Numbered from the stretch's first letter, positions 33,001-39,961 are shown. The stretch is 64,000 bases of DNA from Gari tellinella (GCA_922989275.2 OV277867.1:38370070-38434069), one strand, 5' to 3'. Notes: generated from the sequence alone by a model not told the origin. Numbers and translations are program-made.

Positions 33001-33054
33001 ATGGTTATGTCACATACTCAAAAGCTTTTGCTCTGCAAATAGACGTGAACGAAG
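15237..33054 (+). CDS. Partial gene model: CCP(sushi)x3 plus GON-like domain protein
   Basis: Seven exons join in one frame: 15237-15410, 16446-16619, 17227-17400, 18130-18276, 19685-19767, 21287-21439 and 32904-33054. Splice phases are 1,1,1,1,0,0 between them, and each join is frame-consistent. The product has three sushi/CCP modules, which are extracellular binding domains often found in complement, lectin and adhesion proteins, followed by a GON-like domain. GON is known at the C-terminus of ADAMTS9, ADAMTS20 and worm GON-1. No protease, disintegrin or thrombospondin exon is visible. The last exon ends at a donor, so the 3' end is missing, and the start is also missing. The final intron (21440-32903) has been swollen by an 8.4-kb composite transposon. 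An intact transcript is plausible because no stop or frameshift was seen in any of the seven exons. Confidence 0.7.
15587..15655 (+). repeat. tRNA-like fragment
   Basis: TAACTCAGTGG (A-box-like) and GGGTTCGAACCC (B box) are spaced as in a tRNA. The arms do not fold well and the acceptor ends do not pair, so this is a tRNA-derived repeat or pseudogene, not a working tRNA. Confidence 0.45.
15955..16027 (-). repeat. tRNA-like fragment, minus strand
   Basis: On the minus strand, GTAGCTCAGTGGTTTAA (A box) is followed by GAGTTCGAACCCCG (B box) and flanked by weakly pairing ends. The anticodon arm is not convincing, so it is probably a SINE head. Confidence 0.45.
16446..16619 (+). CDS. CCP/sushi exon 2
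   Basis: The exon is 174 nt, phase 1-1, with acceptor GCACATAG (ending 16445) and donor GTCAGT (16620). The peptide starts YCGNPNNVTNAVV and shows the four cysteines (YCG, YTCVE, VTCQA, FHCIG) and Trp in QWTNP. It also has one extra cysteine (EGCTP), giving an odd number in this module, which could leave a free thiol or pair with a partner. The relic at 12712 is a broken copy of the start of this exon. Confidence 0.88.
16944..17194 (+). mobile_element. MITE, TTAACTCTTT family
   Basis: 251 bp bounded by TTAA, with ends TTAACTCTTTCC and CTCAAAGGGTTAA. The core hairpin at 17051-17117 has outer CAAACAGTG/CACTGTTTG and GATCAGAGGGCTCC/GGAGCCCTCTGATC arms. An inverted copy of the same length lies at 42869-43119. 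Confidence 0.85.
17227..17400 (+). CDS. CCP/sushi exon 3
   Basis: The exon is 174 nt, phase 1-1, with acceptor CCTTCTAG (ending 17226) and donor GTATAG (17401). The peptide starts QCGSPPAVNNGDV and shows the four cysteines (QCG, YTCRK, VTCQQ, FHCQ) and Trp in HWTSP. An acidic-polar insert (GGETENE) lies before the second cysteine. The equal length with exons 1 and 2 points to descent by exon duplication. Confidence 0.88.
17401..18129. other. Intron, nothing recognised
   Basis: AT-rich. The words ACAGTAAAGACCTTGACAAGA and CCTGTCTACATAGGACA (about 17750-17810) look like a decayed relative of the TTAACTCTTT MITE hairpin. Confidence 0.4.
18130..18276 (+). CDS. GON-like domain exon 1
   Basis: The exon is 147 nt, phase 1-1, with acceptor TTCAATCAG (ending 18129) and donor GTAAGT (18277). 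The peptide includes TTCQELRSC, the motif DGEYWLVL, then VKIRCNGM and PYETLT. GON domains begin with a Cys-Glu segment, DG-x-Y-x-L, a hydrophobic strand ending in C-x-x-M, and an EYLTL-like strand, so the order matches. The 43-bp segment holding the exon end and donor is tandemly duplicated (second copy of the donor at 18320). Confidence 0.7.
18256..18341 (+). repeat. 43-bp tandem duplication across the exon-intron junction
   Basis: The unit CACCGTATGAAACATTAACT through TTGTGATGA occurs at 18256-18298 and 18299-18341, with a third diverged start after it (CACCATATGAAACATAAACT). Each of the first two copies carries the donor CTCGTAAGT, so two identical candidate 5' splice sites lie 43 bp apart. 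Confidence 0.9.
18363..18614 (+). mobile_element. MITE, TTAACCCTTT family, complete
   Basis: TTAA-bounded, 252 bp, with ends TTAACCCTTTCCC and GGGTAAAGGGTTAA. The hairpin core is AAAGTAAAGCAGAATGCGCC with its complement. The length equals that of the copy at 5201-5452. Confidence 0.85.
18798..19253. mobile_element. Non-autonomous element with CAGGGATAACGTG ends
   Basis: The left end CAGGGAATACGTGAAATCAC and right end CACGTTATCCCTG form imperfect inverted termini. Each end also has an internal inverted echo (GATTTCACG on the left, GTAATCCCTGATTAC on the right). The frames inside (18681-18980 and 18977-19177) have no known domain. Confidence 0.5.
19261..19510 (+). mobile_element. MITE, TACAGTGGAGAA family
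   Basis: 250 bp. The 27-bp terminal inverted repeats, TACAGTGGAGAATCTGTTAT and onward to TTTCCC, pair perfectly with the right end. TA flanks suggest Tc1/mariner-type targeting. The core hairpin at 19381-19445 has tip arms GACGCCGGG/CCCGGCGTC. A close copy is at 59245-59494, and diverged copies lie at 20539 and 37360. Confidence 0.9.
19685..19767 (+). CDS. GON-like domain exon 2 (short)
   Basis: The exon is 83 nt. It enters in phase 1 after TTTTGAAG (ending 19684) and leaves in phase 0 at donor GTGTGT (19768). Joined to the previous exon it restores a Leu codon (C+TG), giving an ETLTL-like strand, then GSKWRTKL and ITIDVK. In GON domains a G-x-T-x-F-x-K-hydrophobic strand occupies this place. 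The Cys-rich loop that normally precedes it is missing, unless another small exon was overlooked. The acceptor is weak, so the exact start is uncertain. Confidence 0.55.
19804..20216. mobile_element. TA-flanked element with nested TTAACCCTTT MITE
   Basis: Left end TACAGAGAAACCCTTCCAAA, right end TTTAGAGGCGTTTCACTGTA: diverged inverted termini of a Tc1/mariner-like non-autonomous element. It is split by a TTAA-bounded MITE (19899-20134) with ends TTAACCCATC and GGGTAATGGCTTAA and the usual GCAGAATACGCC hairpin. A clear nesting order. Confidence 0.75.
20270..20430 (+). mobile_element. Truncated TTAACCCTTT-family MITE
   Basis: Starts near CCCATTACTCCTTAAATACT and keeps the GTAAAGCAGAATTCTCC half hairpin, but lacks the right half. 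Confidence 0.4.
20539..20665 (+). mobile_element. Diverged hairpin element, TACAGTGGAGAA-like
   Basis: A hairpin at 20539-20603 (AACAGTTAGGAGCCTGATC with its partner GATCTGGTACAAGACTGTTTG) is followed by GCAATGAAAAAGTAATTTTAG and ACTTAAACGAGAAATAATTC, as in the right half of 19261-19510. Confidence 0.55.
20905..21036 (+). repeat. (ATCT)n microsatellite
   Basis: About 130 bp of nearly pure TATC/ATCT repeats with two interruptions. It abuts half of the shared hairpin (CTGATCAGGATCCAAACTGT, 21034-21053), whose left half is missing. Confidence 0.95.
21287..21439 (+). CDS. GON-like domain exon 3
   Basis: The exon is 153 nt (51 codons), phase 0-0. The acceptor is a strong T tract then TTACAG (ending 21286) and the donor GTAAGT (21440). 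The peptide includes VEYGTISANATCPV then YEMNFNLDHTGFRF. GON domains carry an FGTAGDC...CP-x-G-x-F-x-I-N-L-x-x-T-G-F segment, and the pattern C-P...hydrophobic-N-F-N-L-x-x-T-G-F fits it closely. There are two cysteines, one of them upstream (SSPCMV), compared with the paired cysteines of the family. This is the most diagnostic of the four GON exons. Confidence 0.75.
22355..22985 (-). pseudogene. Non-LTR retrotransposon reverse transcriptase fragment
   Basis: Minus-strand translation gives successive reverse transcriptase blocks: SNKSLGPSGIH, then VSPIFKKGNKLETSNYRPTS, then CTTQLLKILDEW and LDCSNAFDSV. These correspond to fingers and palm up to motif A (the AFD). There is one frame break near 22800 and a stop after KCLL, and the catalytic YADD part is absent. 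The style is that of Jockey/CR1-type elements; the clade was not resolved. Confidence 0.75.
23285..23689 (+). pseudogene. Non-LTR reverse transcriptase fragment, opposite strand
   Basis: Plus-strand translation gives HLDFSR, LNKYGIRG, then SGVPQGSVLGPMLVLCFIYD and IADDSKIYSS: motifs A to C of a non-LTR reverse transcriptase, with the usual tyrosine of the ADD box replaced by isoleucine. A small internal duplication (SSGEQQG, then ISGVPQG) interrupts motif B. It stops at 23689. It lies tail to tail with the minus-strand fragment. Confidence 0.75.
24165..25542 (+). repeat. Left LTR, 1378 bp, inverted relative to the coding region
   Basis: TGTCAGGG...TTTCTGACA with 6-bp terminal inversion TGTCAG/CTGACA. 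It contains a block of short repeats of the word GCT(G/T)AGTGC (24860-25130) absent from the right LTR. The inner junction ATTCTATAAAC does not match the other LTR's inner junction. Confidence 0.8.
25613..27874 (-). CDS. Gag-protease-truncated integrase polyprotein (LTR retroelement)
   Basis: A 753-codon frame starting at 27874, about 90 bp inside the right LTR. Order: coiled-coil-like charged N-terminus (residues 20-65); SCAN-like gag domain (about 85-245, with YLQRFERYANSVGW and LREQFL); zinc knuckle CYGCGKFDHKIRDC (about 328-341); retropepsin-like region with catalytic DTG in RDTGCSGVVV (about 444); then an integrase HHCC zinc domain (H-x5-GHCG ... CRACVVCQ, about 630-680). The integrase core begins (RYVLTVVD) but is cut short, with its first catalytic Asp segment missing. 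There is no reverse transcriptase or RNase H. Protease followed directly by integrase is the gene order known for Gmr1-type Ty3/gypsy relatives, where the polymerase comes last. It is a non-autonomous, internally deleted copy with a long intact frame. Confidence 0.85.
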   Translation of the reverse strand: MDKFYDRMIGIGEKLGLSGDKLLQFVEEKYAEQRDREERETRLRERNLEKEVMEKENERERIKASVSEHGSGLSHSFSHTGSRAKIPKLPPFDDSKENIEDYLQRFERYANSVGWDPSDRALHLSALLKGKALAVYSRLSPEQAVDYTALKEALYKRFQLNEEGLRKKFRGCKPGISETPTQFAARIEHYLLRWMELGKVDENFEGLKDLILREQFLSSCGKNLSLFLKEKKLSQLHEMIDQAERYVDAHGYGEFVGRRLTQSEVHENSQDSNRQVEEESKDRDIFVGRKADTYGNSRSSNRQVDGDSKDRDRQDRQKCYGCGKFDHKIRDCKVVKQYAALLVETDSSPSVDDSYQRVNRNSRGSGRSRGSSRGFSCYQGSKYSGSLESKGDCSFGRDKQLVGDELPMMSMTYKSSIRDPNMLNKMPTSEGYIGDIKVAVLRDTGCSGVVVRRDLVSNSELTGEIQQCVLVDGTVRIFPKALVEIQSPYFSGKTEALCVTRPVYPVIIGNIPGVEIEGELSTNVGEVERNASVTCQKRTEADAGSSIGESIQVSAAQTRAHVEKDNVLKYRCMEDSSPIAKVSRGEIKSAQETDETLKPIWGLANLGEKRQSGKWNTSWYEVHKELLYRHFQSPKHNKGSEIRQLVVPKLYRENVLKLAHETLDSGHCGYMKSVDKVLNQFHWPGVLSDIRRYCRACVVCQRTFQKGKVSNRGYRYVLTVVDDSHGVLKQCLGYQGGVDFRSRVVVEGSRDTE
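27965..28471 (-). repeat. Right LTR, 507 bp, deleted
   Basis: The reverse complement of the outer 465 bp and the inner 40 bp of the left LTR, joined at a shared AAATATATT word, so about 870 bp is missing. Just inside is ATTGGTAGTACGGGTGGGG, a possible primer-binding site (the primer tRNA was not identified). Confidence 0.8.
30156..30516 (+). mobile_element. MITE, TACAGTGCTCCC family
   Basis: Ends TACAGCGTTCCCTCTCTTCAA and GAGAAGGAGCGCTGTA. The hairpin at 30254-30319 has GACGTCGCG/CGCGGCGTC tip arms. It is followed by the family words GACGGTTTTGCAGCCATGAA and GGGTCGTTGTAAGGAGGGAA. Confidence 0.8.
30515..31910 (+). repeat. Degenerate satellite of roughly 140-170 bp
   Basis: About six units share TTGTTTAGTTTTGATGATGT, TTTACTCCTATCCCTAGGGT and CGTCAACACCCAACAATCAA. 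They start near 30520, 30660, 30820, 31380, 31560 and 31770. An unrelated segment with a palindrome (about 31030-31345) splits the array. The open frames of 76-110 codons here are satellite readings. Confidence 0.75.
31190..31342. repeat. Palindrome inside the satellite
   Basis: The arms AATCAATTCCTTTCAATAGA and onward through AATGGGTTGTTGTCTGGTTA fold with their complement. The tip is ACACTCGTCCTGCCGACTCG. Confidence 0.75.
32575..32725 (+). repeat. Trinucleotide-rich tract
   Basis: CTACTACTAC blocks followed by AATAATAATAATAATTATAA and related runs, in the intron just upstream of the last GON exon. Confidence 0.85.
32904..33054 (+). CDS. GON-like domain exon 4 (C-terminal part)
   Basis: The exon is 151 nt. 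It enters in phase 0 after ATATTAAAG (ending 32903, preceded by a long T tract) and leaves in phase 1 at consensus donor GTGAGT (33055). The peptide includes PTWSFKDG, then INKRLDVSGSISSNYGYV and ALQIDV. The family's C-terminal block reads W...G..., hydrophobic-x-G-x-C-G-G-x-C-G-x-C and then an L-x-L-D-V-like strand. Here the glycine-cysteine loop is replaced by GSISSNYGYV with no cysteine. Read-through past the donor meets a stop after about 14 codons, so an alternative short C-terminus is possible. Confidence 0.7.
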
Positions 33055-33759
33055 GTGAGTCTATGCATTCAAAGTTTTACAATTGCTATAAATTCCCGTA
33101 AAATGAAACAAAACACAACGCATTGTTTCACTTCTTCACTGCCGTGTTGTCATCAAACTAAAATATTTACATTCGGCCCATTAAATTCCATTGACAAAAA
33201 TGCTGTTCATTTCGTATTAACACCATTTCTCGAGAGGGCGGAACTTGTTGAAAAGTTTCGAAGAGGAGGCGGGGCATAAACAGTTTTCATTCGAGAATTA
33301 ATCTTTGGAACTTGGACAGCAAAAATTTGGCGGATTTTTTAAAAAAAATTGTTCTTAACCGATCTATGCCTTCCTATAAGTGGAGAACATGATTCCCGGC
33401 TTAAACTCTTCTTTATCAATGAGATAAATTGCAAGAAAATTGACATAAGTTATAAACAGCAACTGTCTGCATTCCTTTATGCCAAAAAACCCGATATATT
33501 TATTCTACTTTAAAAAATGACGTCACTTCCAAATGACGTCAAATCGGCATATTTGCGCCAAACTGTCAAAAGTTGATGATCTTAGAATGTAAACAATGGA
33601 ACTTATGTTTTGCTTTCGAATGTACGCAGCTTCAGTAATTCGGTTATGGCTGTTCCTGATAGGGTACACATTATTCGTGTTATCAACCTCTAATATGGAT
33701 AAAACATACATGCATACATACAAAATGTTTATCTCATATTAGAAATTACAGCAGAAACA
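33055..33759. other. Intron, nothing recognised
   Basis: Unique-looking sequence with no exon that continues in phase 1. A minus-strand frame at 33523-33723 starts with a TACATACA run and has no domain. Confidence 0.4.
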
Positions 33760-34000
33760 TTGTAAATATAAGAAATGAACGACAGACAATTTTGGGCAAA
33801 TTTGCCATGAATCGCTAGCGCGATTCATGGTATTTGCCGATACTTTTCTGTCGTTTATTTCGCTTGAACGCCGGAAAAAGTCAATTCATTTCTTAAATAA
33901 ATCTGCTTTTATATCTCAAATTGAGATTTTATGTATTTTGACTTTTTGAAAATGAGTGGCAAACAGTTTGGGTCCTGATAAGACACCGCGTTACTGTTAG
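33760..34000. repeat. Hairpin and truncated shared-hairpin half
   Basis: A hairpin CCATGAATCGC-TAGC-GCGATTCATGG (about 33808-33833) has outer arms GAAATGAACGACAGAC and GTCGTTTATTTC. At 33959-33996 only the left half of the shared hairpin is present (CAAACAGTTTGGGTCCTGAT, AGACACCGCG). Confidence 0.65.
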
Positions 34001-34192
34001 CAAATTATCATTGTACATGTAGTCAGGGAATGGCAGTGAATGGGCCCTAGGGAACATTGAGCAATGCAGTGAAAGGGTTAAAATCACCTCTTACTACTCA
34101 TTGTCCATACTAGCACTCAAACTTTATAACTTTAACAGCTGCTGATAAATAACCATGTAACTGTGTAGAGCTTGATGATTCGCGACGCAGCT

Positions 34193-34384
34193 CCAGGGCT
34201 TCACATAAGAGGGAGTAACTTGAACCAATCCAACATTTTCTCGCTCATTCTAGCACCAATTCCTATGGTGTTACTTCTCATTAGAATCGTCTCTTTGAGA
34301 CGATTCTAATGAGTAGTGACACCATAGGGTTTAATGCAGAAATAAAGATTTTAGCTTTTAAAATATTTCCCTTAGCTCTGAGTT
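34193..34384 (+). mobile_element. MITE, CAGGGCTCCACATAAG family
   Basis: Left end CCAGGGCTTCACATAAGAGG, right end TTCCCTTAGCTCTGAG. The inner stem CCTATGGTGTTAC plus CTCATTAGAATCGTC folds with GACGATTCTAATGAG plus GACACCATAGG. Related copies are at 48503 and about 49360. Confidence 0.7.
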
Positions 34385-34537
34385 CTACGCGGTGACTGAC
34401 ATGTGTCTTCACATTTTGTAATGCAAAGGGTATGTTTCTCTCGGTATTGCTCACAATTCTTAGTCACCGTTCATGTAACAATGATAATCATAACAAGACA
34501 GTAAATAGTGGGCGCACTTTAGTTTGATATTAGTAAC

Positions 34538-34746
34538 TACAGTAGAACCTCTCTATTACGACCATTAAATTGTGTTAATTATAAGGTGTTTACGACAGGT
34601 GACTGCTTAAAGAAAGGTGGCAGAAAAACAGAAAGCTCCTACAGGAGCTTTCTGTTTTACTGTCACCTTGTTTTCAACTGTCACCTGTCTTTCATCCAAT
34701 CAATTAGTATTCGTGTTAGTGGTCATAATAGCGAGGTTGTACTGTA
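34538..34746 (+). mobile_element. TA-flanked MITE, TACAGTAGAACCTC family
   Basis: The ends TACAGTAGAACCTCTCTATT and its complement (GCGAGGTTGTACTGTA) are Tc1/mariner-like. The core hairpin is CAGAAAGCTCCT-AC-AGGAGCTTTCTG, with outer arms AGGTGGCAG and AAGGTGAC-like complements. It is built like the hairpin in the TTAACCCTTT MITEs. Confidence 0.85.
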
Positions 34747-34785
34747 GTTTTGTTTCGATCTTAGTACAAAAATTCAAGTGAGGTA

Positions 34786-35127
34786 TACAGTACTTCCTCT
34801 CTACAACAACACCCAGTGGGAGGCAATTTAAAAAAATTCCTTTTCTGAGGGAGTTGTTATAGGAAGAGAACATTAATACTCTTAGAGCGTTGAGCATGAA
34901 CTGCTTACATTTGCAAACAGTATGGATTCAAACCGTTTGCAACTTGTGTTTATGCTTTTCTTTTGTCAAAATGTGAAACCAGGAACCTTGAGATAATCCA
35001 GCAGACGACACGTTGAACGTAAAAGCGCTAGTTATAAATGTCTTGTTTTGGATAACAGCGACACGCACTGTTGTAAAAAGGGAAACGTTTTTCAGAGGGT
35101 CGTTACAATAATGAAGGGGGCACTGTA
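34786..35127 (+). mobile_element. MITE, TACAGTGCTCCC family, partial core
   Basis: Ends TACAGTACTTCCTCTCTACA and GAAGGGGGCACTGTA. Half of the hairpin is deleted (CAAACAGTATGGATTCAAAC then CGTTTGCAACTTG). The minus-strand frame at 34928-35197 is a reading of this repeat. Confidence 0.75.
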
Positions 35128-35375
35128 CATTTCGATAGACAAACGATGTTGATCTGAACAAAATAAAGTATACAGGCATCTGTTCAAAGCAATACAAAAG
35201 TACTAAGTCTTAAGTGACTAGCTGTCTTCCAAACTAGAAACGGGCTATGGAGTAAAGGGTTAATCCTGCGCTCGCTGTTGTGTCTCATACGCATCAAAAC
35301 ATTTTTTCAAAAAGTAAATGAATGCAGAATTATTTCAGACGACATGTAACGTAACATTGCATACGTATGACTCAC

Positions 35376-35460
35376 TCTCTCACTCACTCGATCACTCGCT
35401 CGCTCACTCTCTCTATCACTCGCTCGCGCACTTTCTCACTATCTCAATCACTCATCCCTT
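35376..35460 (+). repeat. CTCACT-rich microsatellite
   Basis: Imperfect CACTCTCTCACTCACTCG and CGCTCGCTCACTC repeats. Confidence 0.8.
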
Positions 35461-35585
35461 GACTGCATTTTTCGTCGTGTATACTCTTAACTATCAAATA
35501 TTGGTAAATTAAATGACAAAGGTGTTCGAATACTTAAAGGGAGAGAAGGAATTGCCCTTTTACACTAAAACTTTAATTGTGCCTT

Positions 35586-35650
35586 CAAACAATCTGAAAC
35601 CAGACCAGAGGACGGGTTAATCGTCATCAGATCAGGTTCCAAACTGTTCC
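35586..35650 (+). repeat. Diverged shared hairpin
   Basis: CAAACAATCTGAAACCAGAC with the partner ATCAGGTTCCAAACTGTT. The tip arms are decayed (GGACGGGTTAATCGTC). Confidence 0.55.
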
Positions 35651-36145
35651 CCCCTCTGATTAAAATGTTTTGAAACCGAGGTTACACTACCCTTTAAAAT
35701 GATGCCTTCTGCACTGCACCATGGGGTTAAATTACCTTCACTGTAATAACCTTTACTGATAAATTATGTATTATTACACTGATACATTGTATACTTATTT
35801 ATGCTTTTCGGTGGATTACCGGGAAAAAGCAGTGAATTATCACTTGGTAATCCACTCCCCAATAATCGTAGTCAATCGTGTCTTCTCGTTCAATTCCGGC
35901 AGTCCGTTTTGTCGCGAACGACTCAACGGAAGAATACGAATCCAAGATCGGAAGTAACGACGTAATTCCGTTGACATCATATCAATAAATAAGTGACGTC
36001 ATTGTACCGCCAACTGTCACGCACATATATGTTCGACATAAAATTTGGGGCTCAACACGGGATAAATAATGTACTTTCGCTTTCAATTGTCAAACAATTT
36101 CGTTTAAAAAGTGGCTTAAAAGCATAAATAAATAGAATAACTGTG

Positions 36146-36262
36146 TTTTTTCAGTGTAAGATGGAATTTAATCCATTTCGTGAACATCAGACTGTTATAT
36201 TTAAATATAACGTCTGATGTTCACCCAATGGATTAAATTTCGATCTTACACTGAAAAAAAAG
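36146..36262. repeat. 117-bp palindrome
   Basis: TTTTTTCAGTGTAAGATGGA onward, through TCCATTTCGTGAACATCAGAC, folds with its complement around a TATTTAAATA tip. Few mismatches. Confidence 0.85.
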
Positions 36263-36635
36263 TTATACTCTATATCATCTTCTCCTACTGTTTATAGATC
36301 GATTTTATTCGACTGGCGGAGCTAACCTTTGGCAAAGATAAACTAATTCATTTTTTGATCCGCGATAGCGCAGCGTAGCGTAGCGTTTTCGCGGATTCAT
36401 GTATACCAAATTCGCAAAGTAACACATTTCATACTGCAAAACTGACTACAACCAAATCTAACAAGAAAATAGTGCTTGCTTTTAGAAGTGATCTATGCTT
36501 TGATAGCACTACATGTGGGTTGAAGTAAGTTGTATCTCTTCTAATTAATTTAATATGAGATTTTTCAATGTTTTCCGGAAGGTCAGAATATGTCTTTTGC
36601 TTTATTTTTAAGAACATGTTGAATAGTATTCATTC

Positions 36636-36845
36636 GCGAAAATCGCTGATGTCCGTTTTACGAAGCATACTCGGTCCTGTCCGTATAGCCAATAGTTTCG
36701 ACCGACGAGTATAACGGGGAAAGCCGAGCAGCTGTTCGTATTACATTGCGAAAATCGCTGATGTCCGTTTTACGAAGCATACTCGGTCCTGTCCGTATAG
36801 CCAATAGTTTCGATAGACAAGCATACGGGGAAAGCCGATCAGTTA
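36636..36845 (+). repeat. Two-copy 110-bp tandem duplication
   Basis: GCGAAAATCGCTGATGTCCG through GGGGAAAGCCGA occurs at about 36636 and again at about 36746 with few differences, so it is recent. It follows a GCGTAGCGTAGCG run at 36370-36390. Confidence 0.85.
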
Positions 36846-37359
36846 TAACGGGAAACGTCTAATCTGGTTTCCGGTACTGTAGGATTATGTGCGTGTAAAC
36901 CGGGAACCAGAACGAGATTATTTTACGTGGGTAAGTAAAACATGCCATCTTGCTGAAGTGGAGATTAACCTTAGCAGAAAGAAAAACACGAAGAGGAGAT
37001 AAGCAAATTGTTATTTGCTCAGAGAGATTGTCGACGGAATTACTTCAAAGTAAGTACGTAGATAGATATTTGTCGTGTTCGAATCATTGAGTTTGTTGAC
37101 AACGAAAAGTGGGCGGAGCAAATGCGCGAAGATTTACTGATGACAACGATTTTGGCCCGAATCAAATAGAAATTGTGGTCAACGAAAACTTTGTATTAGT
37201 GTTTTCTTCTGACATATCAGAGTTATTTAAAAGGGATGATCACCGTACTCGTTGATTTCCGTACAGTTAACCAGGGATACGGAAAGCTGTATTTATTGTG
37301 CGTAATGTACAGTAGTCTTTATACTTATAGTAGAGAAGAATAAACGCAAACACAATCAC

Positions 37360-37580
37360 TGACAATGCACTAAACTGTAGATGATTTATTTTATCTTTTT
37401 AATCTGGTTCAGGTTGGCAAACAGATTGGAGCCTAATCAGACGTCAGGTTACCCGGCGTCTGTTCTGGCTCCAACCTGTTTGCAATGGACATAATAGTTT
37501 TTAGCATTTTATAGGATTCTACGACGTTCTATATTCAGATTCAGATTCATAAACACGTTTATTGAGAATGAATAACATAT
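37360..37580 (+). mobile_element. Diverged MITE, TACAGTGGAGAA-like
   Basis: The hairpin at 37418-37483 (CAAACAGATTGGAGCCTAAT ... TGGCTCCAACCTGTTTG) is flanked by GCAATGGACATAATAGTTTT and AAACACGTTTATTGAGAATG, as in 19261-19510. The termini are decayed. Confidence 0.6.
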
Positions 37581-37805
37581 CAGTAAAATTAGCGCAGCTG
37601 TCTCTTGCTGCACGAGGATCATGCTGAATATCTCAAGTTTGAAAGTGTACAACTACATAGATCCGATGTTACCTTGCTTACCTTTTTACCATTATTAACT
37701 ATATTGTTCTAAAAATAACTTTGACAGGTCAGAAACATCGAACAATACTTCCGGACGAAAAGAAATTAATAAAACACCCTTTAAAAACAGTCGTAATGCC
37801 CCCAA

Positions 37806-39757
37806 TTTTTATAAAGGCAGTGGCTAGACGTCTGGAACCGGACAGCTAGCCAACCGTCACAGGACGGGCTAGACGTCCGGAATAAATTTCTTTCAGGAAA
37901 TATACTGCTTTATATGTGGGTTAGTGCCTGGGTATATTTAAAACAAGTTGAAACAAAACTAAATGCATTTAATTTTCCATAAAACAACAGAGAGCAATAA
38001 CAAATCACATTTATATAAAGGAATTAAATTACCTTCACTTAAGACCAACGTTCGCATCCGCCAGTTTAATTGGTAATAGACTGTTGCCCTGACTTTGTCG
38101 TTATTAGATTAGCACGCAGGACATTTTTGTTGATTTTATTGTAATTTATGCATGTAAATATCATACTGAATGTTAAAATTAGAGATTGAAGTTAAATATG
38201 CCGAAAGTATTTCAAATGGATGGACTACGTATGATATCAATACGTTGATTATCGCCAAATCTAATTATCGCAGCCGGTATCTCCATGTCCATGTGGCTAG
38301 CAGCAAACTGTGAATGTATCGGAAATAACATTAACAAAGCCATGCAAAAAAATCCATTGTTATTAACAGTTAAGCATCGGCATAAAGTGGCATTTGGAGT
38401 AAAAGTTTGAGTAATACATGTATTTATGAAGGTCATTATATTTCGAAAAAAGGAAGACCTTTCCATTACCATAGTTCGCTGTGAAATTCTAAGTTGGAGA
38501 TATTTCTCTGACATTAAGGAAAACAATTAAAAAAGGGAAACATTCTGTCGTGGACGTCATGTATATTTTTTCGAACGTGTCAGTTTAGCGAAAGGTACAG
38601 GTATTCAATCATCAATTAAAAATGCCTGCGAGAGTGCGGTTTTCCTACTAAGGTGGGGACAAAATACGGCAACAACGACAATGGCGGATGCGATCGAAGC
38701 TCATAGTGACGGTAAATTAATTCCTTAAAGTGTGACTTGTTTCTGTTTTCGCCGATTTTCTGAAGTTCAAAATTGTATTTAAGGTTGTTTGCCATATATA
38801 TCCAGGTACTAACTCACGTAAATTATGCAGTATATCAGGGGTGTAAAAATCTTTCAAAAGCTACTCGCCCTGTAGGACTAGTAGCTATTGAAATCCACTC
38901 GCCCTTCTGCAACTTTTGCTCGTCCGTGAATTTTCATAAATAATTCATATGTACTAAAACTTTCACAATTTTCTTATTCGTTTATTTAAATTCGAAAATA
39001 TCAACATATAGAAACGCACTGTTTAACTGTTTCAATTCTTGTGGGTCTTGTCATCGTTTCGACATCCCTGTTAATGCCGCTATTTTACTACGAAAACGAC
39101 TGAAGATAGTTTTGTTAGGTTGTTTACATTTTGACAAGTAGCGGAAACTAACGGTGCTTCCGGTTTTTTCGGCATGTAAAATTTTGACTCGTTCAAATTA
39201 GGTACGAAATCGTCGAAGCTTTATATTAAGAAATGTTTGCAGTTTGACAGATGATTGAACAATAAAACACGTTATAACACTGTTATTCATACTTTAATTT
39301 TATAATTCGAATAAATATTTGAACCACCCCTCGATACTTTCAACCCAAATAAACCTTTTTGGGCCGAAACTTTCGTACTTTGAAGGCCGAATAATATAAA
39401 GAAGAAACAAGCAGGTGCCCGTGAATCGGAACGCCTCCAAACTCGTTGTCGATAATAGTGAAATGCAAAACATTGTAGAAAATGTGTCGTTGATGTTGAC
39501 ACGCGGAGAACTTCAGCCGTTTTAATTTGCACTCTAATTACACTGCCCAAAAGATCCACTCACCCTTAAGGTCGAGTATATATTTGAAAGCACTCGCCCG
39601 ACTTCAAAACCTACTCGCATTGGCGAGCGGGCAAGTGGAATTTGACACCCCTGTATATGCTCTGACGAAAATCTATTCCGGACGTCTAGCTTACCCTCAC
39701 AGGGCAGGCTAGCCCTCCGGAACCGGACGGCTATAGCCACTTCCTTTTATAAACGCA
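37806..39757. mobile_element. Element with about 85-bp inverted termini, carrying a nested element
   Basis: The left segment (about 37811-37893: GTGGCTAGACGTCTGGAACC ... GCTAGACGTCCGGAATA) and the right segment (about 39668-39755) are inverted copies, each with an internal CTAGAC/GTCTAG palindrome. The interior has no transposase. The minus-strand 104-codon frame at 38212-38526 has no recognisable domain. Confidence 0.65.
38836..39653. mobile_element. 818-bp non-autonomous DNA element, TATAT duplication
   Basis: Termini CAGGGGTGTAAAAATC and ATTTGACACCCCTG, flanked by TATAT on both sides (38831-38835 and 39654-39658). Subterminal CTACTCGCCC-type words repeat at both ends. CAGGGGTGT ends recall hAT-like or related families, but a 5-bp duplication does not settle the superfamily. 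The minus-strand frames at 39287-39740 are readings of this element. Confidence 0.75.
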
Positions 39758-39961
39758 TATAATGCCATGCGGTCTGGATCCATTCGATTAATTGAGGTCT
39801 TCATGTTTGTTTTATCTAGTGACACAAATCACATGGTATAAACATGGTCACGTGACTAAATCATCGCTCGATTTTAGGGTTTGTTAACATTTTGTCAACG
39901 GAAAACATCAAGTTAGTGGTGATTCGAATAGAACTTGTTGACAACTATTCCAACTAACGCG

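Noticed and set aside
38212..38526. 104-codon minus-strand frame
   Set aside because: No domain, no splice context, and it lies within a transposon with inverted ends.
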